This document shows, piece after piece, positions 1-8,006 of a stretch of DNA of 64,000 bases. This DNA is from Pseudomonas sp. ATCC PTA-122608 (GTDB taxonomy: Bacteria > Pseudomonadota > Gammaproteobacteria > Pseudomonadales > Pseudomonadaceae). The notes below the pieces were generated by a model. The model was given only the letters and a program-made list of their open reading frames with translations, was not told the DNA's origin and made no database searches. The stretch covers positions 266,951-330,950 of the forward strand of contig NZ_LPNO01000035.1 of assembly GCF_001952855.1 (NCBI RefSeq). Direction: 5' to 3'. The position numbers were made by a program, and so were the translations under genes. The first letter of the stretch is position 1, and each line of letters starts with the position of its first letter.

Positions 1-25
1 GCGGGAGCAAGCTCCCTCGCCACAA
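1..25. repeat. Partial REP palindrome cut by the window edge
   Basis: GGGAGCAAGCTCCCTCGCCACA is the right part of the same REP palindrome seen complete at 25966-25995. It lies downstream of the minus-strand LysE-type gene, the usual place for Pseudomonas REPs. Confidence 0.7.
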
Positions 26-51
26 GAAGCCTGTTCGCGGCTGCTTGCAAC

Positions 52-666
52 TTAGCGCTGGGCAAACGCCAGGTTCAGCCCCAACCCCGCAAACGCCGCC
101 GCAAAACTGCGGCGCAGCCAGTTCTGTACGCGTGGTGATTCGATCACTGCGCGGCGGAATACATTGGCCAGAAGGCCATAAATCACAAACACCGCAAACG
201 TCATCGCCATGAACACACTGCTCAGCAACAGCATTTGCAGGGCGGGTGCGCTCGCGCCCGGGGTGACGAATTGCGGCAGGAACGCCAGGAAGAAAATCGT
301 CAGCTTGGGGTTCAGGATATTCAGCAACAGGCCCCGCACCATCAGGCTGCGGGCGCTGGCAATCGTCGGTGTGTCGTTCATGGCAAAGGCCGAGCGGTCG
401 CGCCAGGTGGCGTAGGCGAGGTACAGCAAGTAGGCGGCGCCGGCATACTTCAGGGCTTCGAACGCCAGGGCACTGGTGTGCAGCAGGGCGGACAGGCCAA
501 GTACCGAGGCCAACAAGTGCGGGACGATCCCGGCGGTGCAGCCCAGCGCGGCGAACACACTGGCACGCTTGCCGGCGGTCAGCCCGGTGGACACCGTGAA
601 GATGACGCCGGTGCCGGGAATCAGCACGACGATCAGGCAGGTGATCAGAAAGTTCAGGCTAAGCAT
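52..666 (-). CDS. LysE/RhtB-family amino-acid exporter
   Basis: A 204-residue, almost wholly hydrophobic protein with about six membrane segments and the family's N-terminal pattern (VLIPGTGVIFTVSTGL) followed by a glycine-rich second helix (GKRASVFAALGCTAGI). LysE/RhtB proteins export amino acids or analogues by proton antiport across the inner membrane. The start at 666 (ATG, residues MLSLNFL) fits an AAGGAG ribosome site about 10 bases upstream; an in-frame TTG at 675 is too close to that site. It is divergent from the DUF1615 lipoprotein gene. Family length is 200-210 residues, so it looks complete. The substrate cannot be read from the sequence. Confidence 0.88.
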   Translation of the reverse strand: MLSLNFLITCLIVVLIPGTGVIFTVSTGLTAGKRASVFAALGCTAGIVPHLLASVLGLSALLHTSALAFEALKYAGAAYLLYLAYATWRDRSAFAMNDTPTIASARSLMVRGLLLNILNPKLTIFFLAFLPQFVTPGASAPALQMLLLSSVFMAMTFAVFVIYGLLANVFRRAVIESPRVQNWLRRSFAAAFAGLGLNLAFAQR

Positions 667-812
667 GGCATCCAAACTCCTTGTAGGAGCGACGGGTGCC
701 TGATCCTTTCACGTCCTGGTTTTTTTGGCGAGAGCAGCAGGTCGGCGAACCCCGGTTAGACTTACCGGTCGATATCTGCCAAGACTGGCCCATCGTCACC
801 CAAGGAAGCCCC

Positions 813-1898
813 ATGCATTCATCTCGCCTGATCCTGTGCCTCACCACCTTGCTGGTGCTGGCCGGCTGCTCCAGCCAGCGCACCCAGCAATTGCCCGAGC
901 GCAGTGAAGCCGAGGTAAAGGCGCAGATCGTGCGGCTGATGCCGGCCAGCGTGCCGGATCGTGGCGGCTGGGCCCAGGACATCTTCACCGCCTTCAATAC
1001 GCAGAAAATCTACCCCAGTACCGAAAACATCTGCGCCGTGCTGGCCGTGACCGAGCAGGAGTCCACCTATCAGGTCGACCCGCCGGTACCGAACATGGGC
1101 AAGATCGCCCAGGACGAAATCCTGCGCCGCGCCGCTAAAGTCCATGTGCCGGCGGTGCTGGTGCGCACGGCGCTGCAACTGCGCTCGCCCACCGGCAAGT
1201 CCTACGCCGAGCGCTTGAACGCTGCGCGTACCGAGCGGGATTTGAGTGGGATCTTTGACGACTTCATCAGCGTCGTGCCCTTGGGCAAGACGTTGTTTGG
1301 CGGCTTCAACCCGGTGCATACCGCAGGCCCGATGCAGGTCAGCATCGATTTCGCACAGAAGCAGGCGCGGGGCTATCCCTACAGCGTGGATGGCAGCATC
1401 CGTCGGGAAGTGTTTACCCGCCGCGGCGGCATGTACTTTGGCATCACCCATTTGCTGGGCTACCCGGTGAACTACGACCAGACGCTGTACCGTTTCGCCG
1501 ATTTCAATGCGGGTTGGTATGCCAGCCGCAATGCGGCTTTCCAGGCGGCGGTCAGCCGGGTCTCGGGGACCACGCTGGCGCTGGACGGTGATTTGATCAA
1601 CTACGGCTCGTTCCTGCCAGGCACCACCGAGCTGGCAGTGCGCTCACTGGGCAAGGCGCTGGACATGCGCAACCCGAGTATCCGCAGCCAGCTGGAGCAG
1701 GGCGAGCGCCTGGATTTTGAAGACACCACCCTTTACCAGCGTGTGTTCGCCCTGGCCGACAAGGCCGCCGGCAAACCGGTGCCGCGAGCCATCCTGCCGG
1801 GCATCGTGCTGAAGAGTCCGAAGATCACCCGCAACCTCACCACCGCCTGGTTCGCCAAGCGCGTGGATGAGCGTTATCAGCGTTGCATGAAGCGTTAG
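813..1898 (+). CDS. DUF1615-family lipoprotein
   Basis: A 361-residue protein with a lipoprotein signal peptide (lipobox LAGC, cysteine 19), so it is probably anchored in the outer membrane. The body has a lysozyme/transglycosylase-like flavour (AVTEQESTYQ near residue 90, HTAGPMQVS near 185), matching my memory of the DUF1615 family, which has no established function. The start at 813 follows AAGGAAG; an in-frame extension upstream to 696 would bury the signal peptide and is rejected. Its last four bases overlap the end of the convergent DUF4349-like gene (1895-1898), so the two transcripts must run through each other's ends. Confidence 0.85.
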   Translation: MHSSRLILCLTTLLVLAGCSSQRTQQLPERSEAEVKAQIVRLMPASVPDRGGWAQDIFTAFNTQKIYPSTENICAVLAVTEQESTYQVDPPVPNMGKIAQDEILRRAAKVHVPAVLVRTALQLRSPTGKSYAERLNAARTERDLSGIFDDFISVVPLGKTLFGGFNPVHTAGPMQVSIDFAQKQARGYPYSVDGSIRREVFTRRGGMYFGITHLLGYPVNYDQTLYRFADFNAGWYASRNAAFQAAVSRVSGTTLALDGDLINYGSFLPGTTELAVRSLGKALDMRNPSIRSQLEQGERLDFEDTTLYQRVFALADKAAGKPVPRAILPGIVLKSPKITRNLTTAWFAKRVDERYQRCMKR

Positions 1899-2668
1899 GG
1901 GCGGCGCTTGACCAACTTGCGCCACAGCCACACCCACAGCCACAGCACCGGGAAGGCCAGGATCACGAACGGCAATACATAGCTGGCGCGCTCCAGGGCG
2001 TCGGCGGTGCCGTCCACCAGGTTTTCGCCCAGGTTGCTGAACATGCGGCTCAGGCGTGACTGCTGTTGCAGGCCGTCGGAGGTGCTGAAATTCAGGGTCA
2101 CGCGGTTGGTGTCCAGGCGACGCTTTTGGCCTGCGGCGGCCTGGGCCAGCTCCTGCAGGTCGTTTTCGATATTCGCCTGCTCCTTGCTCAAGGTGATCAG
2201 GTCGCCCACGGTGATGTCCTTGCGCTTGGCCAGTTCATCCAGGCGCTGCTGCTGGGCCAGCAACCGCTGCTGACGACGCTGCACATCGGCGACTGCATCG
2301 GCCAGGTCTTCGGCAGTGGTGATCCGCTGCCCCAGCTTGCCGCCTTCGGCCGCCATGGCCACTAACGGTTCAACGCCGGCAGGTGCAATGCGCAGCACCA
2401 TCTGGCCGCCGTCGCTGTCTTGCTTGATACCGAGAATATTGCACGCGCCGAACCGCGCCGACTCGCAGGCTTCGCGGGTGGCCTGCATGCGCGGTGCGAG
2501 CAGGGCGACGGGCAGCGACAGGCTCAGCTCATGCTCGTAGGCCAGTTGCGCCCCGGCCTTGCCTTGTTCGCCGCTGATGACCGTGGCTTCGGAATGGCCT
2601 TTGGGCGAGCAGCCGGCCAAGACCAGCAGCATCAGTAGCAGAGAGGTTTTGCCGTCCGGATGGCGCAT
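1895..2668 (-). CDS. DUF4349-like lipoprotein with coiled coil and C-terminal membrane helix
   Basis: A 257-residue protein with a lipoprotein signal (lipobox LAGC, cysteine 20), a beta-rich region, a long heptad-rich coiled coil at about residues 120-190 (QRRQQRLLAQQQRLDELAKR onward), a short NRVTLNFSTSD strand and a C-terminal membrane helix with a basic tail. That arrangement is typical of DUF4349, an envelope family of unknown role. The start at 2668 places the signal peptide at the N-terminus; the longer frame back to 2830 adds 54 residues without signal character. It is divergent from the thioesterase gene at 2819. Confidence 0.78.
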   Translation of the reverse strand: MRHPDGKTSLLLMLLVLAGCSPKGHSEATVISGEQGKAGAQLAYEHELSLSLPVALLAPRMQATREACESARFGACNILGIKQDSDGGQMVLRIAPAGVEPLVAMAAEGGKLGQRITTAEDLADAVADVQRRQQRLLAQQQRLDELAKRKDITVGDLITLSKEQANIENDLQELAQAAAGQKRRLDTNRVTLNFSTSDGLQQQSRLSRMFSNLGENLVDGTADALERASYVLPFVILAFPVLWLWVWLWRKLVKRRP

Positions 2669-2818
2669 TGCAGTTCCTTGAGGTGTGCAAAAGTGGCGAT
2701 TAAACCGGGTCCGGCAAATTAACGCAAAGTATCGTGAAGGATTTGCAGCGCTGATCTTGATAGTCGTCGCCCAAGGGCTGGGGTACACCTCAAGGCTCAT
2801 TCCAGGGAAGAATTCGCC

Positions 2819-3238
2819 ATGACCGCCCATGTTGTCCCCGAAGGTTTTGTCCCGTTGTCTCGCAGCAGCCCTTTGTTAGACCTGCTGGGCCCAGTGTACT
2901 GCCGTGGTGAAGGGGTGCAGCTGGAGATTGGCCTGCGTGCGGACAACCGCCATGCCAATGGGCGCGGCACCGTGCATGGCGGCGTGTTGGCCACCCTGGC
3001 GGATGTGGGGATGGGCTACGCCATGGCCTTTTCCAGTGAGCCGCCGCTGCCGTTGATCACGGCGAGCATGACTCTGGATTATCTCGGCGCGGTGCAGGTG
3101 GGGGAGTGGATCGAAGTGCGGCTGGAACACCACAAGCGTGGGCGGCAGATGGCATTTGCCACGGTCAGCGTGCAAGTCGGGGAAAAGGTGGTAGTGCGGG
3201 CAAATGCGGTGTTTGCGGTGCCCCAGGTGCGGGACTGA
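2819..3238 (+). CDS. PaaI-family hotdog-fold thioesterase
   Basis: A 139-residue single hotdog domain. The helix-start motif GRGTVHGGVLATLADVGMGYA (residues about 44-63) is the PaaI/YbgC-type acyl-CoA-binding signature, and the ITASMTLDYLGAVQVGEW segment is the next conserved beta strand. Such enzymes hydrolyse acyl-CoA thioesters in the cytoplasm, often relieving CoA sequestration; the acyl substrate is unknown here. Family length is 130-150 residues, so it is complete. The ATG at 2819 follows CCAGGGAAG. The ketone-body operon lies just downstream on the other strand, separated by a REP pair. Confidence 0.87.
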   Translation: MTAHVVPEGFVPLSRSSPLLDLLGPVYCRGEGVQLEIGLRADNRHANGRGTVHGGVLATLADVGMGYAMAFSSEPPLPLITASMTLDYLGAVQVGEWIEVRLEHHKRGRQMAFATVSVQVGEKVVVRANAVFAVPQVRD

Positions 3239-3251
3239 CCGATCGCAGTCC

Positions 3252-3387
3252 TGTGGCGAGGGGGCTTGTCCCCCGTTGGGCCGCGCAGCGGCCCCTAAAA
3301 CCCCGCGCTGAAGTTCTACCTGAAACACCGAGGTCAATGAACTGGGGTCGCTGCGCAGCCCAACGGGGGACAAGCCCCCTCGCCACA
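3252..3387. repeat. Inverted pair of REP elements (BIME)
   Basis: Two arms of about 44 bases in opposite orientation (3252-3295 and 3344-3387) begin and end with TGTGGCGAGGGGGCTTGTCC and its complement; about 48 bases lie between. It separates the convergent thioesterase and thiolase genes and may act as a bidirectional transcript-end structure. Confidence 0.85.
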
Positions 3388-3415
3388 GCCGGGCTCGTCC
3401 ATGTTGCTCGTTGAA

Positions 3416-4597
3416 TCAGATGCGCTCGAGCGCCAGTGCGACGCCCTGACCTCCACCAATGCACAGTGTGGCCAAGCCTTTCTTGGCGTCACGCTTGATC
3501 ATTTCATGCAGCAGGGTCACCAGCACGCGGCAGCCTGATGCACCAATCGGGTGGCCGATGGCAATCGCGCCGCCATTGACGTTGACCTTCGACGCGTCCC
3601 ACTCCAGCTCTTTGCCCACCGCCAGTGACTGCGCGGCGAAGGCTTCGTTGGCTTCGATCAGGTCCAGGTCGCCCAGGCTCCAGCCGGCTTTGTCCAGGCA
3701 GCGGCGGGTGGCCGATACCGGGCCAATGCCCATGATCGCGGGATCGACGCCGGCGTTGGCGTAGCTGGCAATACGGGCCAGCACTGGCAAGCCGAGCGCT
3801 TTGGCTTTATCTGCGCTCATCAGCAGCACGGCAGCCGCGCCGTCGTTGAGGCTGGACGCATTGCCGGCGGTGACGGTGCCGTCTTTCTTGAAGGCCGGCT
3901 TGAGCTTGGCCAGGGATTCGGCGGTAGTGCCAGCGCGTGGTTGTTCGTCCACGGTGAAGGCCACCGGGTCGCCCTTGCGCTGGGGAATCAGGATCGGCGT
4001 GATCTCATCGCTGAAACGCCCGGCTTCAATGGCCGCCGTGGCTTTTTGCTGGGAGGCGGCGGCGAAGGCGTCCTGGGCTTCACGGCTGATGCCGTACTTG
4101 TCCACCAGGTTCTCGGCGGTGATGCCCATGTGGTAGTCGTTGAACGCGTCCCACAGGCCGTCGGTGATCATGCTGTCGATCATTTTCGCATGGCCCATGC
4201 GCAGGCCGGTGCGGGCGGCCGGCAATACGTACGGGGCCAGGCTCATGTTCTCCATGCCGCCGGCGATGATCACCTCGGCGTCACCGCAACGGATCGCTTG
4301 TGCGCCGAGGTGCAGGGCCTTGAGGCCCGAGCCGCAGACCTTGTTCAGGGTCAGTGCCGGTACGGCGTGGGGCAGGCCGGCGAGGATCGAGGCCTGGCGG
4401 GCCGGGTTCTGGCCGCTGCCGGCGGTGAGCACCTGGCCAAGGATCACTTCGTCCACCAGCGCAGGGTCGATGCCGGTTTGCTCCAGCAGGCGACGGATCA
4501 CCGCAGCCCCCAGCTCCGGGGCCGGGATGCTCGCCAGCGAACCTTGAAAGCTGCCCACGGCGGTGCGGGTGGCAGCAACAATCACGACGTCTTGCAT
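3416..4597 (-). CDS. atoB: Acetyl-CoA C-acetyltransferase (thiolase)
   Basis: A 393-residue thiolase, full family length. It carries the nucleophilic cysteine motif (NKVCGSGLKAL, about residue 88), the histidine motif GHPIGASG near 348 and the C-terminal catalytic cysteine in LCIGGGQG. It interconverts acetoacetyl-CoA plus CoA with two acetyl-CoA. It is the last gene of a three-gene minus-strand operon after the two CoA-transferase subunits, so its likely job is to split the acetoacetyl-CoA they make. The ATG at 4597 has GAGGACAG upstream and leaves an 11-base gap after scoB; a GTG at 4612 would overlap scoB and lacks such a site. Confidence 0.93.
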   Translation of the reverse strand: MQDVVIVAATRTAVGSFQGSLASIPAPELGAAVIRRLLEQTGIDPALVDEVILGQVLTAGSGQNPARQASILAGLPHAVPALTLNKVCGSGLKALHLGAQAIRCGDAEVIIAGGMENMSLAPYVLPAARTGLRMGHAKMIDSMITDGLWDAFNDYHMGITAENLVDKYGISREAQDAFAAASQQKATAAIEAGRFSDEITPILIPQRKGDPVAFTVDEQPRAGTTAESLAKLKPAFKKDGTVTAGNASSLNDGAAAVLLMSADKAKALGLPVLARIASYANAGVDPAIMGIGPVSATRRCLDKAGWSLGDLDLIEANEAFAAQSLAVGKELEWDASKVNVNGGAIAIGHPIGASGCRVLVTLLHEMIKRDAKKGLATLCIGGGQGVALALERI

Positions 4598-4608
4598 GGA
4601 ATCTGTCC

Positions 4609-5268
4609 TCACTGGAAATGCATTTCTGGAACGTGGTCCGGGACGATCAGTTTACCGGCTGTCTTGCTGACGATCTCTTCAACACTGACGCCAGGTGCGC
4701 GTTCCTTGAGGACAAAAGCGCCATTTTCGATTTCCAGGTAAGCCAGGTCCGTCAGCACGCGCTTGATGCAGTTGGCACCGGTCAGCGGCAGGCTGCATTG
4801 GCTCAGCAACTTGGATTCACCGTCCTTGGACGCGTGGGTCATGATCACGATGATGTTCTCGGCACCGGCCACCAGGTCCATCGCGCCGCCCATGCCCTTG
4901 ACCAGCTTGCCGGGGATCATCCACGAGGCGATGTTGCCTTGCACGTCGACTTCAAACGCGCCAAGCACGGTCAGGTCGACGTGGCCGCCGCGAATCATCG
5001 CGAAGGACTCGGCCGAGGAGAAGATCGACGCGCCAATGCGCGCGGTGACGGTCTGTTTGCCGGCGTTGATCATGTCGGCATCGATGGTTTCTTCAGTCGG
5101 AAACGGACCCATGCCCAGCAGGCCGTTTTCCGACTGCAGCATCACTTCCATGCCTTCGGGGATGTAGTTGGCCACCAGGGTCGGAATGCCGATACCGAGG
5201 TTGACGTAGAAACCGTCCTGCATTTCGCGGGCGACGCGTTGAGCCATTTGTTCGCGGGTAAGAGCCAT
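4609..5268 (-). CDS. scoB: 3-oxoacid CoA-transferase subunit B
   Basis: A 219-residue beta subunit of a family-I CoA transferase. The catalytic glutamate sits in the SENGLLGMGP motif (about residue 47), which forms the glutamyl-CoA intermediate. With subunit A it activates acetoacetate using succinyl-CoA in the cytoplasm. The N-terminus MALTREQMAQRVAREMQDG is typical of the SCOT/AtoA type. The start at 5268 follows AAGGAGACAA. It lies between scoA (31-base gap) and the thiolase gene, so the three act in one route from acetoacetate to acetyl-CoA. Confidence 0.92.
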   Translation of the reverse strand: MALTREQMAQRVAREMQDGFYVNLGIGIPTLVANYIPEGMEVMLQSENGLLGMGPFPTEETIDADMINAGKQTVTARIGASIFSSAESFAMIRGGHVDLTVLGAFEVDVQGNIASWMIPGKLVKGMGGAMDLVAGAENIIVIMTHASKDGESKLLSQCSLPLTGANCIKRVLTDLAYLEIENGAFVLKERAPGVSVEEIVSKTAGKLIVPDHVPEMHFQ

Positions 5269-5299
5269 TGTTTGTCTCCTTATTATTTGGGCTGGTGGA

Positions 5300-5998
5300 T
5301 TATTTGCGGAGGGTGCGCTGTTCGATGCGCTTCTCGAAGGTGCCGCAAATGATCCGGTCGACGTAGATCCCTGGGGTATGGATATGCGCCGGGTCCAGCT
5401 CGCCCGGTTCGACGATTTCTTCGACTTCGACCACGGTGATCTTGCCGGCAGTGGCCGCCAGCGGGTTGAAGTTCTGGGCGGTGTGGCGGTAGATCACGTT
5501 GCCGAAGTGGTCGGCTTTCCAGCCTTTGACGATGGCGAAGTCGCCGGTGATGGATTCTTCCATCAGGTACGGGCGACCGTTGAATTCGCGGGTTTCCTTG
5601 CCTTCGGCGACTGGCGTGCCGACGCCGGTGGCGGTGAAGAACGCCGGGATGCCGGCACCGCCTGCGCGCAGTTTTTCGGCGAGGGTGCCTTGGGGGGTCA
5701 GGACCACTTCGATTTCGCCGCTGAGCAGTTGCTTCTCGAACAGCGCGTTTTCACCGACGTAGGACGCAAAGACCTTGCTGATCTGCTTGCCTTCCAGCAG
5801 CAAGCCCAGGCCGAAACCGTCGACGCCGCAGTTGTTGGAGACCACGGTCAGGTTGCGGGTGCCTTTGCGCTTGATTTCGGCGATAAGGTTTTCCGGGATG
5901 CCGCACAGGCCAAAACCACCCGCCAGCACCGTCATGCCAGCTTCCAGGCCTGCCAGCGCCTCTTCATAGGACGCTACGCGTTTATCAAAACCTGCCAT
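5300..5998 (-). CDS. scoA: 3-oxoacid CoA-transferase subunit A
   Basis: A 232-residue alpha subunit with the CoA-binding glycine motif GGFGLCGIPENLI (residues about 26-38) and a conserved C-terminal half (GDFAIVKGWKADHFGNVIYR). It pairs with the downstream scoB product. The ATG at 5998 is preceded by AAAGAGGTGCAT; an upstream in-frame start at 6031 adds 11 residues not expected in the family. It is first in the operon and divergent from the LysR gene at 6132, whose product is its probable activator. Confidence 0.92.
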   Translation of the reverse strand: MAGFDKRVASYEEALAGLEAGMTVLAGGFGLCGIPENLIAEIKRKGTRNLTVVSNNCGVDGFGLGLLLEGKQISKVFASYVGENALFEKQLLSGEIEVVLTPQGTLAEKLRAGGAGIPAFFTATGVGTPVAEGKETREFNGRPYLMEESITGDFAIVKGWKADHFGNVIYRHTAQNFNPLAATAGKITVVEVEEIVEPGELDPAHIHTPGIYVDRIICGTFEKRIEQRTLRK

Positions 5999-6131
5999 AT
6001 GCACCTCTTTTATTGTTTGTGGGCCAGCCATATGAACCGAGTGTTGCGCCGACGGATTGATTTGTTAAGTTGTTTTTTAAGGATGATTGATTTAAAAAAC
6101 AGCATAGTCGTCAGCCATCGAGAGAAGCTTC

Positions 6132-7040
6132 ATGACAGTTAAACAGATGCGCGCCTTTCTTGCCGTGGCCCAGACCCTCAGCTTTGCGGCGGCCTGTGAG
6201 CGTTTGCATCTTTCCCAGTCGGCCTTGAGCCTGACCATCAAAGGTCTGGAGGAAGGCCTGGGCGGGCGCTTGTTCAGCCGCAATACACGCAATGTCGCGC
6301 TGACCCCCGAAGGTGAATCCCTGCTGCCCCTGGCCCGGCGCCTGATCGCCGATTGGGACAATGCCGAGGATGAGTTGCGCCAGCGTTTCACCTTGCAGCG
6401 CGGTCGGGTGACGGTGGCAGCGATGCCGTCGTTTGCCGGGAACCTGCTGCCGCCGATCCTGAAGATTTTTCGGGCGCGCTATCCCCAGGTCAACGTGACG
6501 GTCAATGACGTGATCAACGAGCAGGTGCTGGAAATGGTCCGGGATCGCCAGGTGGAACTGGGCGTGGCGTTTGAGCCTACGGAAAGCTCGTCGCTCGTGT
6601 TTACCCCGCTGTATGTGGATCGCTTTGTCGCGGTAGTGCCCGGTGACTCGGCGTTGGCGCGCCGGTCCGATATCGACTGGCACACCCTGCTGGAACAACC
6701 CTTCATCACCTTGCAGCGCCCCTCCACGGTGCGGGTGATGCTTGAAGAACACCTGAAGGCGCTGGACATGAAGCTGCCGGTGGCCCTGGAGAGCCATCAA
6801 CTGGCGACGGTGGGCAAGATGGTTGCCAGTGGCTTGGGTGTCAGTGCGGTGCCGGCGCTGTGTGCGCGACAAATGCAGGAGGCAGGTGCCCACTGCATCA
6901 CCTTGAGCGATCCGGTGATTGAACGGCCGATTGGTGTATTGACCAAGCCCGGTCACGAACTTTCGGCGGCGGCCCAGGCCATGTTTGATATCTTTCGCGA
7001 TGAAGCAGGGAAGGGGCGTTTTCCAGCTTTGCTGCAATAA
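6132..7040 (+). CDS. LysR-family transcriptional regulator of the CoA-transferase operon
   Basis: A 302-residue LysR protein: an N-terminal winged helix-turn-helix at residues 1-60 (MRAFLAVAQTLSFAAACERL, LSQSALSLTIKGLEEGLG) and a periplasmic-binding-protein-like effector domain from about 90 to 295. The intergenic space to scoA (5999-6131) is short and AT-rich and must hold both promoters, so control of scoAB-atoB is the natural reading. The inducer is unknown; a short acid or keto acid would fit the operon. Length is normal. Confidence 0.9.
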   Translation: MTVKQMRAFLAVAQTLSFAAACERLHLSQSALSLTIKGLEEGLGGRLFSRNTRNVALTPEGESLLPLARRLIADWDNAEDELRQRFTLQRGRVTVAAMPSFAGNLLPPILKIFRARYPQVNVTVNDVINEQVLEMVRDRQVELGVAFEPTESSSLVFTPLYVDRFVAVVPGDSALARRSDIDWHTLLEQPFITLQRPSTVRVMLEEHLKALDMKLPVALESHQLATVGKMVASGLGVSAVPALCARQMQEAGAHCITLSDPVIERPIGVLTKPGHELSAAAQAMFDIFRDEAGKGRFPALLQ

Positions 7041-7056
7041 CAGCCGGCCATAAAAA

Positions 7057-7082
7057 AGCCTGCTCGTTTAAGCGAGCAGGCT
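7057..7082 (-). terminator. Intrinsic terminator of the 109-residue protein gene
   Basis: A 10-bp perfect stem (AGCCTGCTCG / CGAGCAGGCT, loop TTTAAG) is followed on the minus strand by a run of T (7051-7057). It therefore ends the minus-strand gene at 7104-7433; the plus strand lacks a T tract. Confidence 0.85.
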
Positions 7083-7103
7083 CAAGTAATCAGTGCGTAG
7101 TTA

Positions 7104-7433
7104 TCAGCAGTATCTGTCGATCACTTTAACTTGCGAATGGCCTTTAAGGTTCTGCCATTCGGTATTAAGCGTGTGAAAGACCTGCTCGATAAAGTTGCGA
7201 TCGGCGGCGGCTTTCTTGCCGACATAACCCTGGCCGCGGCGGTACATCTTCAGGCGCGCTGCCAGTTCACGGTTATTCTTGTCGAACTCTTCTTCCACGG
7301 TATGGGGCGCCAGGCAGTCAATATGGACCTGGCCCGATTTACCAATCCAGAGGATATGGTCGTCGAGCGTGTCTTTCTGCGCTGCGAACATCTCAGCCAA
7401 TTCATCGATAGTTGGTTGGTTGTTCAGATTCAT
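7104..7433 (-). CDS. Small Pseudomonas protein of unknown function
   Basis: A 109-residue soluble, charged protein I do not recognise. Reading MNLNNQPTIDELAEMFAAQK, it has an N-terminal helix, a short beta region (HILWIGKSGQVHIDCL) and a basic C-terminal helix (RELAARLKMYRRGQGYVGKK). It has a good ribosome site (AAGGGG, 7 bases before ATG 7433) and its own terminator at 7057-7082, so it is a real single-gene unit. No signal peptide or membrane segment is visible. The mixed acidic/basic helices might suit a nucleoid or adaptor role, but nothing shows this. Confidence 0.75.
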   Translation of the reverse strand: MNLNNQPTIDELAEMFAAQKDTLDDHILWIGKSGQVHIDCLAPHTVEEEFDKNNRELAARLKMYRRGQGYVGKKAAADRNFIEQVFHTLNTEWQNLKGHSQVKVIDRYC

Positions 7434-7440
7434 GTGTAAG

Positions 7441-7902
7441 CCCCTTGACCAGTTGGCGATCTTTAGTTGATCCGTTAAAACTACTAAGTTGTCTCCGGCT
7501 CAGAAAACCGGGCGTCAGCGACTGTCTGCCGAATACGGGCAGGGTCTTGAACCGATGCATGTAGTCTTGCTGATGAACTGCTACGCAATGGTTTCATAAC
7601 GAAGACAAGCAGCGTTTGAGCTCCTTGTACCGATCCTTTCGGGCCGGTCAGCTTCATCAATCTGCCTTGTGGGCAGTGCACATCCGGAAAAAACAGCTCG
7701 GCGGTCAGACGAGCTTGTTCAAAACGCTTGTTACCAACGCTCCCGATCCGGGAGACGCTTGAATCATGCAATTACAAAATGGTTACGTCAACGATTATGT
7801 AGTGATTATTTTTGAGCACTACATAAATCCCCGTGGGACGGGGATGAGAGCGGAAACCGTGACTTGAGCGTCATTTTCTGGAAGTCGAGTCGGGTATGAA
7901 AA
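7441..7902. other. Intergenic stretch with two small hairpins and no convincing gene
   Basis: About 460 bases between the small gene at 7104-7433 and a REP. A 95-codon minus-strand open frame (7484-7771) has no ribosome site and unconvincing composition. Two compact hairpins sit side by side near the right end: GTAGTG/CACTAC (7799-7822) and ATCCCCG/CGGGGAT (7827-7845). These could belong to a small RNA or a 5' leader, but no promoter or T-run is clear. Confidence 0.4.
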
Positions 7903-8006
7903 CTGTAGGAGCGAGCTTGCTCGCGAAGATATCGTCAACGATAACGCGGGGCTTCTGAGAGTCAGCGGGGCCCTCAGGTTTTTCGCGAGCAAGCTCGCTC
8001 CTACAG
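7903..8006. repeat. REP pair (BIME) carrying the CGTCAACGATAACG core
   Basis: Outer arms CTGTAGGAGCGAGCTTGCTC and its complement ending at 8006. A core CGTCAACGATAACGC at 7933-7947 lies beside the left arm and recurs in the elements at 13316 and 22538. The right arm supplies the stop codon of the Sir2 gene. Confidence 0.9.

Noticed and set aside
7484..7771. 95-codon minus-strand frame in the gap before the REP
   Set aside because: No ribosome site, arginine/serine-rich composition typical of chance frames, and no recognisable motif.
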